From: Paraburkholderia sp. BCC1884
Lineage (GTDB): Bacteria; Pseudomonadota; Gammaproteobacteria; Burkholderiales; Burkholderiaceae
Reading direction: 5' to 3'
Length of the DNA stretch: 64,000 nucleotides
Assembly (NCBI RefSeq): GCF_900996225.1
Contig: NZ_CAAJGL010000112.1
Span: 248,001 to 312,000 of the forward strand
In this document: positions 53,030 to 61,788 of the stretch, in pieces
How positions within the stretch are numbered: the stretch's first letter is position 1
How the letters are laid out: the number at the start of each line of letters is the position of its first letter
Program-made: the position numbers and the translations under genes
Notes under the pieces: generated by a model
Database searches by the model: none
Told to the model about the DNA's origin: nothing
Seen by the model: the letters and a program-made list of their open reading frames with translations, nothing else

Positions 53030-53818
53030 TTACTTCGACGGCGCCATGTAGGGCGGCTGGGCCAGCGAGCCGTTCGGGCCGCCGTACTGGAAGCTCGGCG
53101 ACTGCGTCATGTTCGACATGGCGCGGGCGGTGTAGTCGCTGTCCGTCGTGGTGGCCTGCTTTGCGGTCGCGGGCGTTTTGCTCGGCGAGATCACTTTCTG
53201 GATGTCGGCGAGACGCTGCGTGGTGGTGGCGCTGGCCTTGCCGAGGCTCTGCGCGCGGCGATAGGCTTCGTTGGCCAGGCGCAGATACAGGTCGCCGAGA
53301 TTTTCGTAGGCGAGACCGTAGCCGGGGTTCACCTTGGTCGCGGTTTCGAGCGCGGCGCGCGCTTCCGCATAACGGCCTTGCTTCGCGTAGAGCGCCGCCA
53401 GGTTGTTATACGGCTCCGGCAATTCGGGGTACAACTGCGTGAGTTCGGTGAACGCGGCGATCGCGTCGTCGTCGCGATTCAGGTGCGCGAGCACGGTGGC
53501 GCGCTTGAACTTGGCCTGGGCGTCGTGCGGGTTCGATGCGATGCGCGCGTCGAGCTGGGTCAGTGCGGTCTGCCAGTTTTTCTGCGTGATCGAGGCATCG
53601 ATTTCCGGCGTGTTGTCGCGTACTGCCGGGCCTTGCGGCATGGTGGCGGCTTTCTGCGCGAAGGCCGCTGCACCGGGCAGTACCGCAAGGGCGACAGCCA
53701 GCGTGACGCGCAGGCTGAGGGCGCGTGCGCCGTCGAGGGTCACGCCACGCGTGACGCCGCCGAAGGCCGTCGCGGCGAGGGTCGCAGCGCTGCGCGCGCG
53801 GCCGCTGGAAGGTTTCAT
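53030..53818 (-). CDS. Exported TPR-repeat protein
   Basis: The 262-residue product (from ATG 53818) has an unusually long, Arg/Ala-rich N-terminal leader followed by a hydrophobic signal segment ending AAAFAQ at about residue 55, then about three tetratricopeptide repeats (about 75-185: AKFKRATVLAHLNR, EPYNNLAALYAKQGRYAEA, AYENLGDLYLRLA). The C-terminus is Ser/Gln/Pro-rich. The specific partner is unknown. It lies just downstream of divergent cysS and upstream of ppiA on the same strand, a conserved neighbourhood. Confidence 0.85.
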   Translation of the reverse strand: MKPSSGRARSAATLAATAFGGVTRGVTLDGARALSLRVTLAVALAVLPGAAAFAQKAATMPQGPAVRDNTPEIDASITQKNWQTALTQLDARIASNPHDAQAKFKRATVLAHLNRDDDAIAAFTELTQLYPELPEPYNNLAALYAKQGRYAEARAALETATKVNPGYGLAYENLGDLYLRLANEAYRRAQSLGKASATTTQRLADIQKVISPSKTPATAKQATTTDSDYTARAMSNMTQSPSFQYGGPNGSLAQPPYMAPSK

Positions 53819-54052
53819 AGGCTCAGGTCTGGATGTTATACTCCGAGCCATTCTAACAAAAGGTCTGCGCGTTCCGTCGAACCGCAAACTGTCTTTTCGC
53901 CACTCGTGGTCGTCTCCGCCTTGATCGCAGCTTGATCGCCGCACCAGGTGCACCGGTTCAGCTGTATGCGACGCACCCGCCTTGCAGTTTTTGCGGGCGC
54001 GGCGCACAACGAAACACATTGCGGATTTCTTTCGGCCCACGCACCGTTCTCT

Positions 54053-55450
54053 ATGGAATCACTGCGCATCTACAACACGCTCGCGCGTGACAAGCAAACT
54101 TTCGTGCCGCTGCAAGAAGGCGTCGTGCGAATGTACGTCTGCGGGATGACCGTGTACGACTATTGTCACGTCGGTCATGCGCGGGTGATGGTCGTGTTCG
54201 ATATCGTGCAACGTTGGCTGCGCAAGCTCGGCTACGACGTGACCTACGTGCGCAACATCACGGATATCGACGACAAGATCATCCGGCGCGCAGTGGAAAA
54301 CGGCGAGACGATCAAGGCGCTGACCGATCGTTTCATCGCGGCGCTGCATGAAGATGCGGACGCGCTCGGTATCGAGCGGCCCGACGTCGAGCCGCGCGCC
54401 ACCGACTACATTCCGCAGATGCTCGGGATGATCGAACAGCTTGAAACAAACGGTTACGCCTATCAGGCGAGCGACGGCGACGTGAACTACGCGGTGCGCA
54501 AATTCGCGGGCTACGGCAAGCTCTCGGGCAAGTCGCTCGAAGATCTGCGCGCGGGCGAACGCGTCGCCGCCAACGACGCGAAGCAGGACCCGCTCGACTT
54601 CGTGCTGTGGAAAAAAGCCAAGCCCGAAGAGCCCGCCGACACCGGCTGGGACTCGAAATTCGGGCGCGGCCGTCCAGGCTGGCATATCGAATGCTCGGCG
54701 ATGGGCTGCACCTTGCTCGGCGAACATTTCGACATTCACGGCGGCGGCCAGGACCTGCAGTTTCCGCACCACGAAAACGAAATTGCGCAAAGTGAAGCGG
54801 CCACCGGTCAAACGTTCGTCAATTACTGGATGCACAACGGCTACGTGCAGATCGACAATGAGAAGATGTCGAAGTCGTTGAATAACTTCTTTACGATCCG
54901 CGAAGTATTGGCGCAGTACGATGCCGAGGTCGTGAGATTTTTTATTGCGCGTGCGCATTACCGTTCGCCGTTGAATTACAGCGACGTGCATATCGACGAC
55001 GCCCGCAACGCGCTTTCGCGTTTGTACACCGCGCTGAAAGACGTCACGCCGGACGACGCCGCATTGGACTGGAACGAAGCGCATGCGCAGCGTTTCCAGG
55101 CAGCAATGAACGACGACTTCAACACGCCGGTGGCAGTCTCGGTGCTGTTCGAGTTGGCAACTGAAGTGAACCGCACGCGCGACCCCGCGCTCGCCCGTCA
55201 ATTGCGCCTGCTCGGCAATGTGATCGGGCTGCTCGGCCGTGAGCCGCGTGCATACCTGCAGCAGGCAGCCGGCGCCGCGGCACAAGGCGCGCTCGAGCCC
55301 GCCGCGATCGAAGCGAAGATCGCCGCGCGCGTGGCCGCCAAGCAGGCGAAAGACTATGCGGCAGCAGACCGGATTCGAGCCGAATTGCTCGAGGCCGGCG
55401 TTGCACTTGAAGACAAACCCGGCGGCTTGACCGAGTGGCGGCGCGTGTGA
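54053..55450 (+). CDS. cysS: Cysteinyl-tRNA synthetase
   Basis: CysS charges tRNA-Cys. The 465-residue class I enzyme has the zinc-ligand cysteine in MYVCGMTVYDYCHVGHAR, which also holds the HVGH form of HIGH (about residues 25-42), further ligands in HIECSAM and HHENE, and the KMSKS loop EKMSKSLNN (about 270-278). The ATG at 54053 gives MESLRIYNTL, consistent with relatives, instead of the longer frame from 53948. Confidence 0.97.
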   Translation: MESLRIYNTLARDKQTFVPLQEGVVRMYVCGMTVYDYCHVGHARVMVVFDIVQRWLRKLGYDVTYVRNITDIDDKIIRRAVENGETIKALTDRFIAALHEDADALGIERPDVEPRATDYIPQMLGMIEQLETNGYAYQASDGDVNYAVRKFAGYGKLSGKSLEDLRAGERVAANDAKQDPLDFVLWKKAKPEEPADTGWDSKFGRGRPGWHIECSAMGCTLLGEHFDIHGGGQDLQFPHHENEIAQSEAATGQTFVNYWMHNGYVQIDNEKMSKSLNNFFTIREVLAQYDAEVVRFFIARAHYRSPLNYSDVHIDDARNALSRLYTALKDVTPDDAALDWNEAHAQRFQAAMNDDFNTPVAVSVLFELATEVNRTRDPALARQLRLLGNVIGLLGREPRAYLQQAAGAAAQGALEPAAIEAKIAARVAAKQAKDYAAADRIRAELLEAGVALEDKPGGLTEWRRV

Positions 55451-55497
55451 GCGCACCTCGAGCTTCCCTTTGATCGACTCGCCAGGCAGGAGGCAGG

Positions 55498-56538
55498 ATG
55501 GCAACGGCCACGAAGACGCCGGCTAAACGAGCCACGTCTCAAACAAACGCAGCAGCCGCGGCAAAGTCGACACGGACGTCGGCTCGCACGGGCAGCGGCG
55601 CGGTAAAGAAAGCATCGTCGAAGGCCGCCGGGGTGGCGGCCAAGACCGGGGTGGGCGCCGCGAAGAAGACGGCTGCGAAGCGTGCGCTCAACGGCGCATC
55701 GGCGCATGCGCCGATTGCGAAACACGCCAAGGCCACGCGCGCCAAAACGAACGGCGCCTTGCCGCCCGAACTGGCGGGCAACGTACAGGAACTCGTGCGC
55801 GATACGAACGAAGGCGAAGTCGTGCGCAAGACGCGCGCGTCCACCAGTGTGGGCGGCGAAGCGGCGAGCGCGAACGAAGTCGCGGTGCCGGTGCAGATCG
55901 GCGGCCTCACGCCTGAGGTCACACGTCCGGCGTATTGGGACAAGGCGTGTGCCGACCTCGTCAAGCGCGACCGGATTCTGAAGAAGCTGATTCCGAAGTT
56001 CGGTCCGGTGCATCTGTTGAGCCGCGGCGATCCGTTCGTCACGCTCGCGCGTTCGGTGGTGGGGCAGCAGATCTCGGTCGCTTCCGCGCAAGCCGTGTGG
56101 GCAAAAGTCGAGGCGGCGTGTCCGAAGCTCGTGCCGCAGCAGTTCATCAAGCTAGGTCAGGAGAAGCTGACGGCATGCGGTTTGTCCAAACGCAAAGCCG
56201 AATATGTGCTCGATCTCGCGCAGCATTTCGTCTCGGGTGCGCTGCACGTCGGCAAGTGGACGTCGATGGAAGACGAGGCGGTGATCGCCGAACTCACGCA
56301 GATTCGCGGCATCGGCCGCTGGACCGCGGAGATGTTCCTGATCTTCAATCTGTCGCGCCCCGATGTCCTGCCGCTCGATGACCTCGGTCTGATCCGCGCA
56401 ATCAGCGTCAACTATTTCAGCGGCGAACCCGTCACGCGCAGCGAAGCGCGCGAGGTCGCGGCAAACTGGGAGCCGTGGCGCACTGTCGCCACCTGGTATA
56501 TGTGGCGTAGTCTTGACCCGTTGCCGGTCGACTACTGA
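55498..56538 (+). CDS. AlkA-type DNA-3-methyladenine glycosylase with histone-like N-terminal tail
   Basis: The 346-residue product is a helix-hairpin-helix DNA glycosylase that removes alkylated bases. The HhH-GPD signature is IRGIGRWTAEMFL (about residues 263-275), and the catalytic aspartate is in LPLDDLG (about 286-292). It is preceded by about 95 residues composed mainly of Ala, Lys, Thr and Ser with motifs such as TPAKRA, AVKKASSKAAG and AAKKTAAKRA, resembling eukaryotic histone H1 and bacterial H1-like tails. This tail probably binds DNA non-specifically. The start is the ATG at 55498, with CAGGAGG upstream. Located between cysS and accA. Confidence 0.9.
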   Translation: MATATKTPAKRATSQTNAAAAAKSTRTSARTGSGAVKKASSKAAGVAAKTGVGAAKKTAAKRALNGASAHAPIAKHAKATRAKTNGALPPELAGNVQELVRDTNEGEVVRKTRASTSVGGEAASANEVAVPVQIGGLTPEVTRPAYWDKACADLVKRDRILKKLIPKFGPVHLLSRGDPFVTLARSVVGQQISVASAQAVWAKVEAACPKLVPQQFIKLGQEKLTACGLSKRKAEYVLDLAQHFVSGALHVGKWTSMEDEAVIAELTQIRGIGRWTAEMFLIFNLSRPDVLPLDDLGLIRAISVNYFSGEPVTRSEAREVAANWEPWRTVATWYMWRSLDPLPVDY

Positions 56539-56565
56539 AGAACAAGAAACGAGGCCGCCTCAAAA

Positions 56566-56593
56566 AACTATCGATTGTTGGAAATTGATAGTT
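56566..56593. promoter_or_regulatory. Imperfect palindrome upstream of accA
   Basis: Inverted repeat with core arms AACTATC (56566-56572) and GATAGTT (56587-56593); counting the adjacent bases, the arms match at 10 of 11 positions. It lies 12 bp upstream of a TTGACA hexamer, so it may be an operator. A terminator role for the preceding gene is less likely because no T tract follows. Confidence 0.45.
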
Positions 56594-56604
56594 GCGAGGG
56601 GGTT

Positions 56605-56630
56605 TTGACATCGGCGCGCGCGGTTAGAAT
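56605..56630 (+). promoter_or_regulatory. Candidate accA promoter (TTGACA, TAGAAT)
   Basis: Exact TTGACA at 56605-56610 and TAGAAT at 56625-56630, separated by only 14 bp, which is shorter than the usual 17. Spacing could be tolerated with activation or a slightly shifted -35. Confidence 0.5.
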
Positions 56631-56663
56631 ACGCGCTGCCGGTAAGTCCAAGGATTACAAACA

Positions 56664-57635
56664 ATGAAGACCACCTTTCTGGATTTCGAACAGCCGATCG
56701 CTGAACTCGAAGCGAAGATCGAAGAATTGCGCTTCGTGCAGGACGATTCGGCCGTCGATATTTCGGAAGAGATCGAGCGGCTGTCCAAGAAGAGCCAACA
56801 GCTCACCAAAGATCTGTACGCGAACCTGAGCCCGTGGCAGGTGTCGCAAATCGCCCGTCATCCGCAACGCCCGTATACGTTCGACTACGTGAGCGAACTG
56901 TTCACCGATTTCCATGAACTGCACGGCGACCGCAACTATGCGGACGACCTGTCGATCGTCGGCGGCCTCGCGCGTTTCAATGGCCAGGCCTGCATGGTGA
57001 TCGGCCATCAGAAGGGTCGCGACACCAAGGAGCGTGCGCTGCGCAACTTCGGCATGCCGCGTCCGGAAGGCTATCGCAAGGCCGAGCGTCTGATGCGTCT
57101 CGCCGAAAAATTCAATCTGCCAATTTTCACGTTCATCGACACGCCGGGCGCTTACCCGGGTATCGGTGCGGAAGAGCGCGGGCAGTCCGAAGCGATCGGC
57201 CGCAATCTGTACGTGATGGCCGAGCTGAAGACGCCGCTGATCGCGACGATCATCGGTGAAGGCGGTTCGGGCGGGGCGCTCGCCATTGCCGTCGGCGACA
57301 GCGTGCTGATGCTGCAATTCTCGACCTATTCGGTGATTTCGCCGGAAGGCTGCGCGTCGATTCTGTGGAAAAGTGCCGCGAAAGCGCCGGAAGCCGCGGA
57401 AGCGCTCGGCCTGACCGCGCATCGTCTGAAAGCGCTTGGTCTGATCGACAAGATCGTCAACGAGCCGCTCGGCGGCGCGCATCGCGATCCGAAGGGCATG
57501 GCCGCCATGCTGCGCCGTGCGCTCGCCGATTCGCTGCGCCAGTTCCAGGGTATGAGCATTAACGACCTGCGTCAACGCCGTTTCGATCGGTTGATGTCGT
57601 ACGGCAAGTTCAAGGAAACGACGCCGGGTGCGTAA
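56664..57635 (+). CDS. accA: Acetyl-CoA carboxylase carboxyltransferase subunit alpha
   Basis: AccA with AccD transfers the carboxyl group from biotin to acetyl-CoA, producing malonyl-CoA for fatty acid synthesis. The 323-residue product has the crotonase-like fold with RFNGQACMVIGHQKGRDTKE (about residues 109-128), TPGAYPGIGAEERGQSEAI (about 159-177) and GEGGSGGALAIAVGD (about 203-217). Length is typical (E. coli 319). AAGGA precedes the ATG. tilS follows 48 bp later, a common accA-tilS pairing. Confidence 0.98.
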   Translation: MKTTFLDFEQPIAELEAKIEELRFVQDDSAVDISEEIERLSKKSQQLTKDLYANLSPWQVSQIARHPQRPYTFDYVSELFTDFHELHGDRNYADDLSIVGGLARFNGQACMVIGHQKGRDTKERALRNFGMPRPEGYRKAERLMRLAEKFNLPIFTFIDTPGAYPGIGAEERGQSEAIGRNLYVMAELKTPLIATIIGEGGSGGALAIAVGDSVLMLQFSTYSVISPEGCASILWKSAAKAPEAAEALGLTAHRLKALGLIDKIVNEPLGGAHRDPKGMAAMLRRALADSLRQFQGMSINDLRQRRFDRLMSYGKFKETTPGA

Positions 57636-57683
57636 GCCCGCGCGCGTGGCCTTTCGTCCTTCTGCGCATCGAGCGCTAGCGAC

Positions 57684-59216
57684 GTGACTACCACCGCTGA
57701 TTCCGCCGCCGACCGCCTCGTTCTCGAGGCGGTCGGCGTTTCGCTTTCTGGGCTGCCCGCGAATGCGCGCATTGCGATTGCGTTCAGTGGCGGGGTCGAT
57801 TCCAGCGTGTTGCTCGATGCGACGGTGCGTGTGGCCGGTGCGTCGCGCTGCGTCGCATTGCATGTGCATCACGGCCTGAGCGCTCACGCCGATGCGTGGC
57901 TCTCGCACTGCGAGGCGTTTGCGCGAGAGCGCGGGGTGGCGTTCGAGGCGCGGCGCGTCGACGTGTCGCGCGATACGGGCGTGAGCGTCGAAGCTGCTGC
58001 GCGCGACGCGCGTTATCGCGCGCTGGATGCGCTGTGCGCGGCGCACGGCTCGCACACATTGTGGCTCGCGCAACACGCTGACGATCAGGCCGAAACGGTG
58101 CTGCTGCAACTCCTGCGCGGCGCGGGTCTGGCGGGCCTTGCGGCGATGGCGCCGGAATATCTGCCGGCGGGTGCGTCTGCCACGCGAGTGCGGCCGTTGC
58201 TTCATCTGTTGCGTGTGCAACTTGAACAGTACGCGAGCGCGCGTGCGCTGCAATGGATCGACGACGAATCGAACGCCGATACCCGCTACGCGCGTAACGC
58301 ACTGCGCCACGAAGTCACGCCGGCGTTGGCCGTGCATTTTCCCGGCTTTCGCGATGCGCTCGCGCGAACCGCTGCGCATGCCGCGTCGGCGCAGCGTCTA
58401 CTCGACGAGCTCGCGCGCATCGATATGGACACGCTCTCGCGCGACGAAGGACGCGCGCTGTCGCATGACGCGCTGGTCGCACTCGACGACGATCGCGCGC
58501 TCAATCTGCTGCGTTACTGGATGCGCGGTTTGGGCATGGTCGCGGCATCGAGTGCGCGGCTTGGCGACGCGCTGCGTCAACTGCGCGAAGTGGGCGCGGC
58601 GGGCGAGGGTCACGCCTTGCGGATCGATCATGCGGGGCAGGCTTTGCGCAGCTATCGCGGATCGATCTATTGGGAAGCCGGCGACAGTAGCGAACCTGCC
58701 GACGAAACCCGACTCACGGCGCGCGCGACAAGTGAACTCGCCTGGCACGGCGAGTCGATCTGGCGTTTGCCGCAATGGCGAGGGAGCTTTGTGTTCGCGG
58801 CGGTCGATTCGGCGGACGCCGACAAGATTGCGGAGACGCCGCCAAATCAGGCTGGCTCCCCGGCGAAACTTCACGACAGCGTCGACTCTGCCGCCACCGC
58901 AAACGACGACGACATTGACTCGGCCACCATTCCTCTAAGCGTTCTCCAACGCGCATTGTTGACCGCCCGTTCGCGCAGCGGCGGTGAACGGATGCGCACC
59001 GGCAGGTCGCAAAATGCGCCGACCCGCACGTTGAAAAACCTCTTCCAGGAACGCGGCATTCCCGCCTGGAAACGCGACGTGCCGCTGCTTTACCTCGGCG
59101 ATCGGTTGCTGTTCGTGCCCTTGCTCGGCGTGAACCGCGCCACCATCCCCGATCCGATGAGCCCCGGCGAAGCGCGCGTCAGGATCAGCTGGCGAGAAGA
59201 TCTGCTGATCGCCTGA
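57684..59216 (+). CDS. tilS: tRNA(Ile)-lysidine synthetase
   Basis: TilS converts C34 of the minor tRNA-Ile(CAU) to lysidine, so it reads AUA codons. The 510-residue product carries the PP-loop SGGVDSS at about residues 34-40, followed by VALHVHHGLS and the ADDQAETVLLQLLRGAGL motif, and the C-terminal domain near SGGERMRTGRSQNAPTRTL. The N-terminal domain is standard; the middle and C-terminal domains are lengthened by a poorly conserved Ala/Asp/Thr-rich stretch at about residues 370-410. Start is GTG 57684. Confidence 0.95.
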   Translation: MTTTADSAADRLVLEAVGVSLSGLPANARIAIAFSGGVDSSVLLDATVRVAGASRCVALHVHHGLSAHADAWLSHCEAFARERGVAFEARRVDVSRDTGVSVEAAARDARYRALDALCAAHGSHTLWLAQHADDQAETVLLQLLRGAGLAGLAAMAPEYLPAGASATRVRPLLHLLRVQLEQYASARALQWIDDESNADTRYARNALRHEVTPALAVHFPGFRDALARTAAHAASAQRLLDELARIDMDTLSRDEGRALSHDALVALDDDRALNLLRYWMRGLGMVAASSARLGDALRQLREVGAAGEGHALRIDHAGQALRSYRGSIYWEAGDSSEPADETRLTARATSELAWHGESIWRLPQWRGSFVFAAVDSADADKIAETPPNQAGSPAKLHDSVDSAATANDDDIDSATIPLSVLQRALLTARSRSGGERMRTGRSQNAPTRTLKNLFQERGIPAWKRDVPLLYLGDRLLFVPLLGVNRATIPDPMSPGEARVRISWREDLLIA

Positions 59217-59612
59217 CCGACCGGTCGGACACACCGGTTATCCAGACGGTGAATCTGGCAATAATGCGCAAAATAGGGCACAAAACCACGCTGGACAAGC
59301 CTTCGCGGCCTCGATTCGGGCTATTTCAATGCCCCCTTTGGCTTGTCTTTTTACGCTCGATCGGGTACGTTAACTTGTTTGCCCGACCCGATTTAGCCCT
59401 CGCTTTTGTCGCTATCGTCGGTTGGCGATCGTGATCCGTCGTTTCCGGTAAGCCATTAGCGACCATTCCCGGGCAAACCCGCGCGTGCTGCACGCGTGCT
59501 GCATCTACGCCGCCACACACTCTGCCGTCGTTCACAAGACGTTGCGCGCCTGTGCTTTTGTGCGGTCGTCTCCAGCGCGCCAGCGCGGTTTCTCTTTCAG
59601 TTCAGAACGACA
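59217..59612. other. 396-bp gap between tilS and lysC
   Basis: No protein-coding frame with a start signal is supported. GACAAGCC (59294-59301) and GGCTTGTC (59340-59347) form an 8-bp stem with a 38-nt loop, followed by TTTTT; it may be the tilS terminator. Further on there is an 11-bp tandem duplication at 59482. The rest presumably carries the lysC promoter, which I could not place. Confidence 0.5.
59482..59503. repeat. 11-bp perfect tandem duplication in the lysC upstream region
   Basis: CGCGTGCTGCA occurs twice head to tail, about 110 bp before the lysC start. Confidence 0.9.
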
Positions 59613-60863
59613 ATGGCACTCATCGTACATAAATACGGCGGCACCTCGATGGGCTCGGTCGAGCGCATCAAGAACGTCGCCAAGCGCGTCGCGAAATGGC
59701 ACAAGGCAGGCCACAAGATGGTCGTCGTGCCCTCGGCGATGTCTGGCGAAACCAACCGCTTGCTCGGTCTCGCGAAAGAAATCACCGCGCAGCCGAGCCC
59801 GCGCGAACTCGACATGATCGCCGCCACGGGCGAGCAGGTCAGCTCGGGGCTGCTCGCCATCGCGCTGCAGGAAGCCGGCGTCGACGCGGTCAGCTACGCC
59901 GGCTGGCAAGTGCCGGTCAGAACGGATAGCGCATTCACGAAAGCGCGCATCAGCGAAATCGACGGCGAGCGCGTGCTGCGCGATCTCGACGCGGGCAAAG
60001 TGGTGGTGATCACCGGCTTTCAGGGCATCGATCCTGAGGGCAACATCACCACGCTCGGCCGGGGCGGCTCGGACACGTCGGCAGTGGCGGTCGCCGCCGC
60101 GCTGAAAGCCGATGAATGCCTGATTTACACGGACGTCGACGGCGTCTACACGACCGACCCGCGCGTGGTGGAAGAAGCGCGCCGGCTCGATCGCGTGACA
60201 TTCGAAGAAATGCTGGAAATGGCAAGCCTGGGTTCCAAGGTGCTGCAGATACGCTCGGTGGAATTCGCCGGCAAATATCAGGTGAAGACGCGCGTGCTGT
60301 CGAGCCTGACCGATCCGCTCATCCCGCTCGACGCCGAAATGAAGTCGGGCACCCTGATTACTTTTGAAGAAGACGAGACCATGGAAAAAGCAGTCATCTC
60401 GGGCATCGCGTTTCAGCGCGACGAAGCTCGTATCGCCGTGATGGGTGTGCCCGACAAGCCGGGTATCGCGTATCAGATTCTCGGCCCGGTGGCGGACGCG
60501 AATATCGACGTCGACATGATCATCCAGAACCAGAGCGTCGAAGGCAAAACGGCCTTCACGTTCACCGTGGGCCGCGGCGATTATCAGCGTGCCATGGACA
60601 TCCTCACGACCCAGGTAAAGGGCCACGTGCAGGCTGAGCAGGTGCTGGGCGATCTGAAGGTGTCGAAGGTCTCGGTGGTCGGCGTCGGCATGCGTTCGCA
60701 TGTGGGTATCGCGAGCACGATGTTTCGCACGCTGTCGGAAGAGGGCATCAACATCCAGATGATCTCGACCTCCGAAATCAAGATTTCGGTGCTGATCGAC
60801 GAGAAGTATATGGAGCTCGCCGTACGCGCGCTGCATAAGGCGTTCGAACTGGATCAAGCGTAA
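59613..60863 (+). CDS. lysC: Aspartate kinase LysC
   Basis: Aspartate kinase phosphorylates aspartate, opening the lysine, threonine, methionine and diaminopimelate branches. The 416-residue product starts with the kinase motif VHKYGGTSMG (about residues 5-14), has TEAIGRGGSDTS-like LGRGGSDTSAVA (about 148-159) and YTDVDGVYTTDP, followed by two ACT regulatory domains (about 265-405) with VPDKPGIAYQILGPVADANIDVDMI. The ACT domains indicate feedback control by amino acids. Length matches the monofunctional class. Confidence 0.97.
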   Translation: MALIVHKYGGTSMGSVERIKNVAKRVAKWHKAGHKMVVVPSAMSGETNRLLGLAKEITAQPSPRELDMIAATGEQVSSGLLAIALQEAGVDAVSYAGWQVPVRTDSAFTKARISEIDGERVLRDLDAGKVVVITGFQGIDPEGNITTLGRGGSDTSAVAVAAALKADECLIYTDVDGVYTTDPRVVEEARRLDRVTFEEMLEMASLGSKVLQIRSVEFAGKYQVKTRVLSSLTDPLIPLDAEMKSGTLITFEEDETMEKAVISGIAFQRDEARIAVMGVPDKPGIAYQILGPVADANIDVDMIIQNQSVEGKTAFTFTVGRGDYQRAMDILTTQVKGHVQAEQVLGDLKVSKVSVVGVGMRSHVGIASTMFRTLSEEGINIQMISTSEIKISVLIDEKYMELAVRALHKAFELDQA

Positions 60864-60971
60864 TTGCCTTGAAAACCGGGCGTACAGGAGCGCGCTGTTT
60901 TGCATTTGCGCGGCCGATCCGAATAATGGCGTGCCGATGACGAAACTGGCACAAAAAGTGTTCGCAAGACA

Positions 60972-61000
60972 TTGACCTTCGCGGTGCGGCCCGCTATTAT
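60972..61000 (+). promoter_or_regulatory. Sigma-70 promoter of tRNA-Ser
   Basis: TTGACC and TATTAT, each one mismatch from consensus, separated by exactly 17 bp. Transcription would begin near 61007, giving a 5' leader of about 36 nt before the tRNA. Confidence 0.82.
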
Positions 61001-61042
61001 CTTGGCTTCGTTGCGCTGACTCCCTGCGCAACCGAAAGTTTG

Positions 61043-61136
61043 GGAGACGTGGCCGAGAGGTCGAAGGCACTCCCCTGCTAAGGGAGCATCTGGGCCAAAA
61101 CCTGGATCGAGGGTTCGAATCCCTCCGTCTCCGCCA
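61043..61136 (+). tRNA. serX: tRNA-Ser (anticodon GCU)
   Basis: A 94-nt type II tRNA including an encoded CCA. The acceptor stem pairs GGAGACG with CGTCTCC, the anticodon stem is CTCCC/GGGAG around the loop CTGCTAA (anticodon GCT at 61077-61079), the T arm is GAGGG-TTCGAAT-CCCTC, and there is a long variable arm as expected for serine. It reads AGC and AGU codons. The symbol is only by analogy. Its own promoter and terminator flank it. Confidence 0.97.
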
Positions 61137-61150
61137 GAAGTGGTAGAGAG

Positions 61151-61188
61151 AACCCCGCAGAGTCTAGGCTCTGCGGGGTTTTTGTTTT
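61151..61188 (+). terminator. Terminator after tRNA-Ser
   Basis: A 12-bp perfect stem AACCCCGCAGAG/CTCTGCGGGGTT with loop TCTAGG followed by TTTGTTTT, 15 bp after the tRNA. Confidence 0.95.
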
Positions 61189-61221
61189 GGGCGGCCGATA
61201 ATTCCTGCCGATGGCGCGTGA

Positions 61222-61788
61222 ACAGATCGCGCAGTTGGGCGTGATGCGGTCGTCGATTCAGTCGATTGCAGCGCGAAGCGTCGCGGCAAAGTACGCGGGT
61301 CGAGTATCCCGACGTTGGTCGCGCGGCTGCTGCCCGAGGCGTCGCTGAAACACGCGGAAAAGTATCCGCGAGTCGGCGTGCAGATACTCGACGGAAATCA
61401 GAATTTCGTGCTGTCGCAAGTACGGGCCGGCATCCCGGAGTTCGGCGTGTCTCTTCACCTCGGCGACGACGAGGATCTGATCTTCGAGCCTTTCCTTAAC
61501 GATCGCTACGCGCCTGCCGTGCATCGCGACGATCCATTCGCCGATGCCCGATCCATTCCGCCTGGCGATCTGAAGCATACCAAACTGATTATCGGCGGAC
61601 GCGACAGCGGCAATCGCCTGCGGCTGGAAATGCTGCTCGGCCAGGAGTCGGTGCGGCTGCGCTGGTTCTGTGACGTGGAGCACATCTCCCGGGTGACCGC
61701 GCTAGTCGAGCCGGTGTCGGACGACATCGATGCGCTCTATAGCAAGCTGGCGAAGCGGATCATTCCGCTGATCCAGGCGCATACCTGA
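61222..61788 (+). pseudogene. Remnant of a LysR-family regulator (effector-binding domain only)
   Basis: The frame is open from 61222 to 61788, but the first possible start is a TTG at 61315 (157 residues). The sequence follows the LysR-type substrate-binding domain: SIPTLVARLLPE, YPRVGVQILDG, VRAGIPEFGVSL, DLIFEPFLNDRYA, GGRDSGNRLRLEML and LRWFCDVEHISRV appear in the correct order and spacing. The N-terminal helix-turn-helix is absent, and the usual stretch after the EH(I/L)S element is missing or deleted before the end. It is thus most likely a decayed regulator. It lies 86 bp after the tRNA-Ser gene. Confidence 0.65.

Noticed and set aside
59217..59612. A lysine riboswitch before lysC
   Set aside because: The region does not show the conserved lysine-riboswitch core elements I know, and the visible stem with T5 fits better as the end of tilS.
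61043..61136. An attachment site or integrated island at tRNA-Ser
   Set aside because: No integrase gene and no second copy of the tRNA 3' end were seen in the window; only the LysR relic hints at past events.
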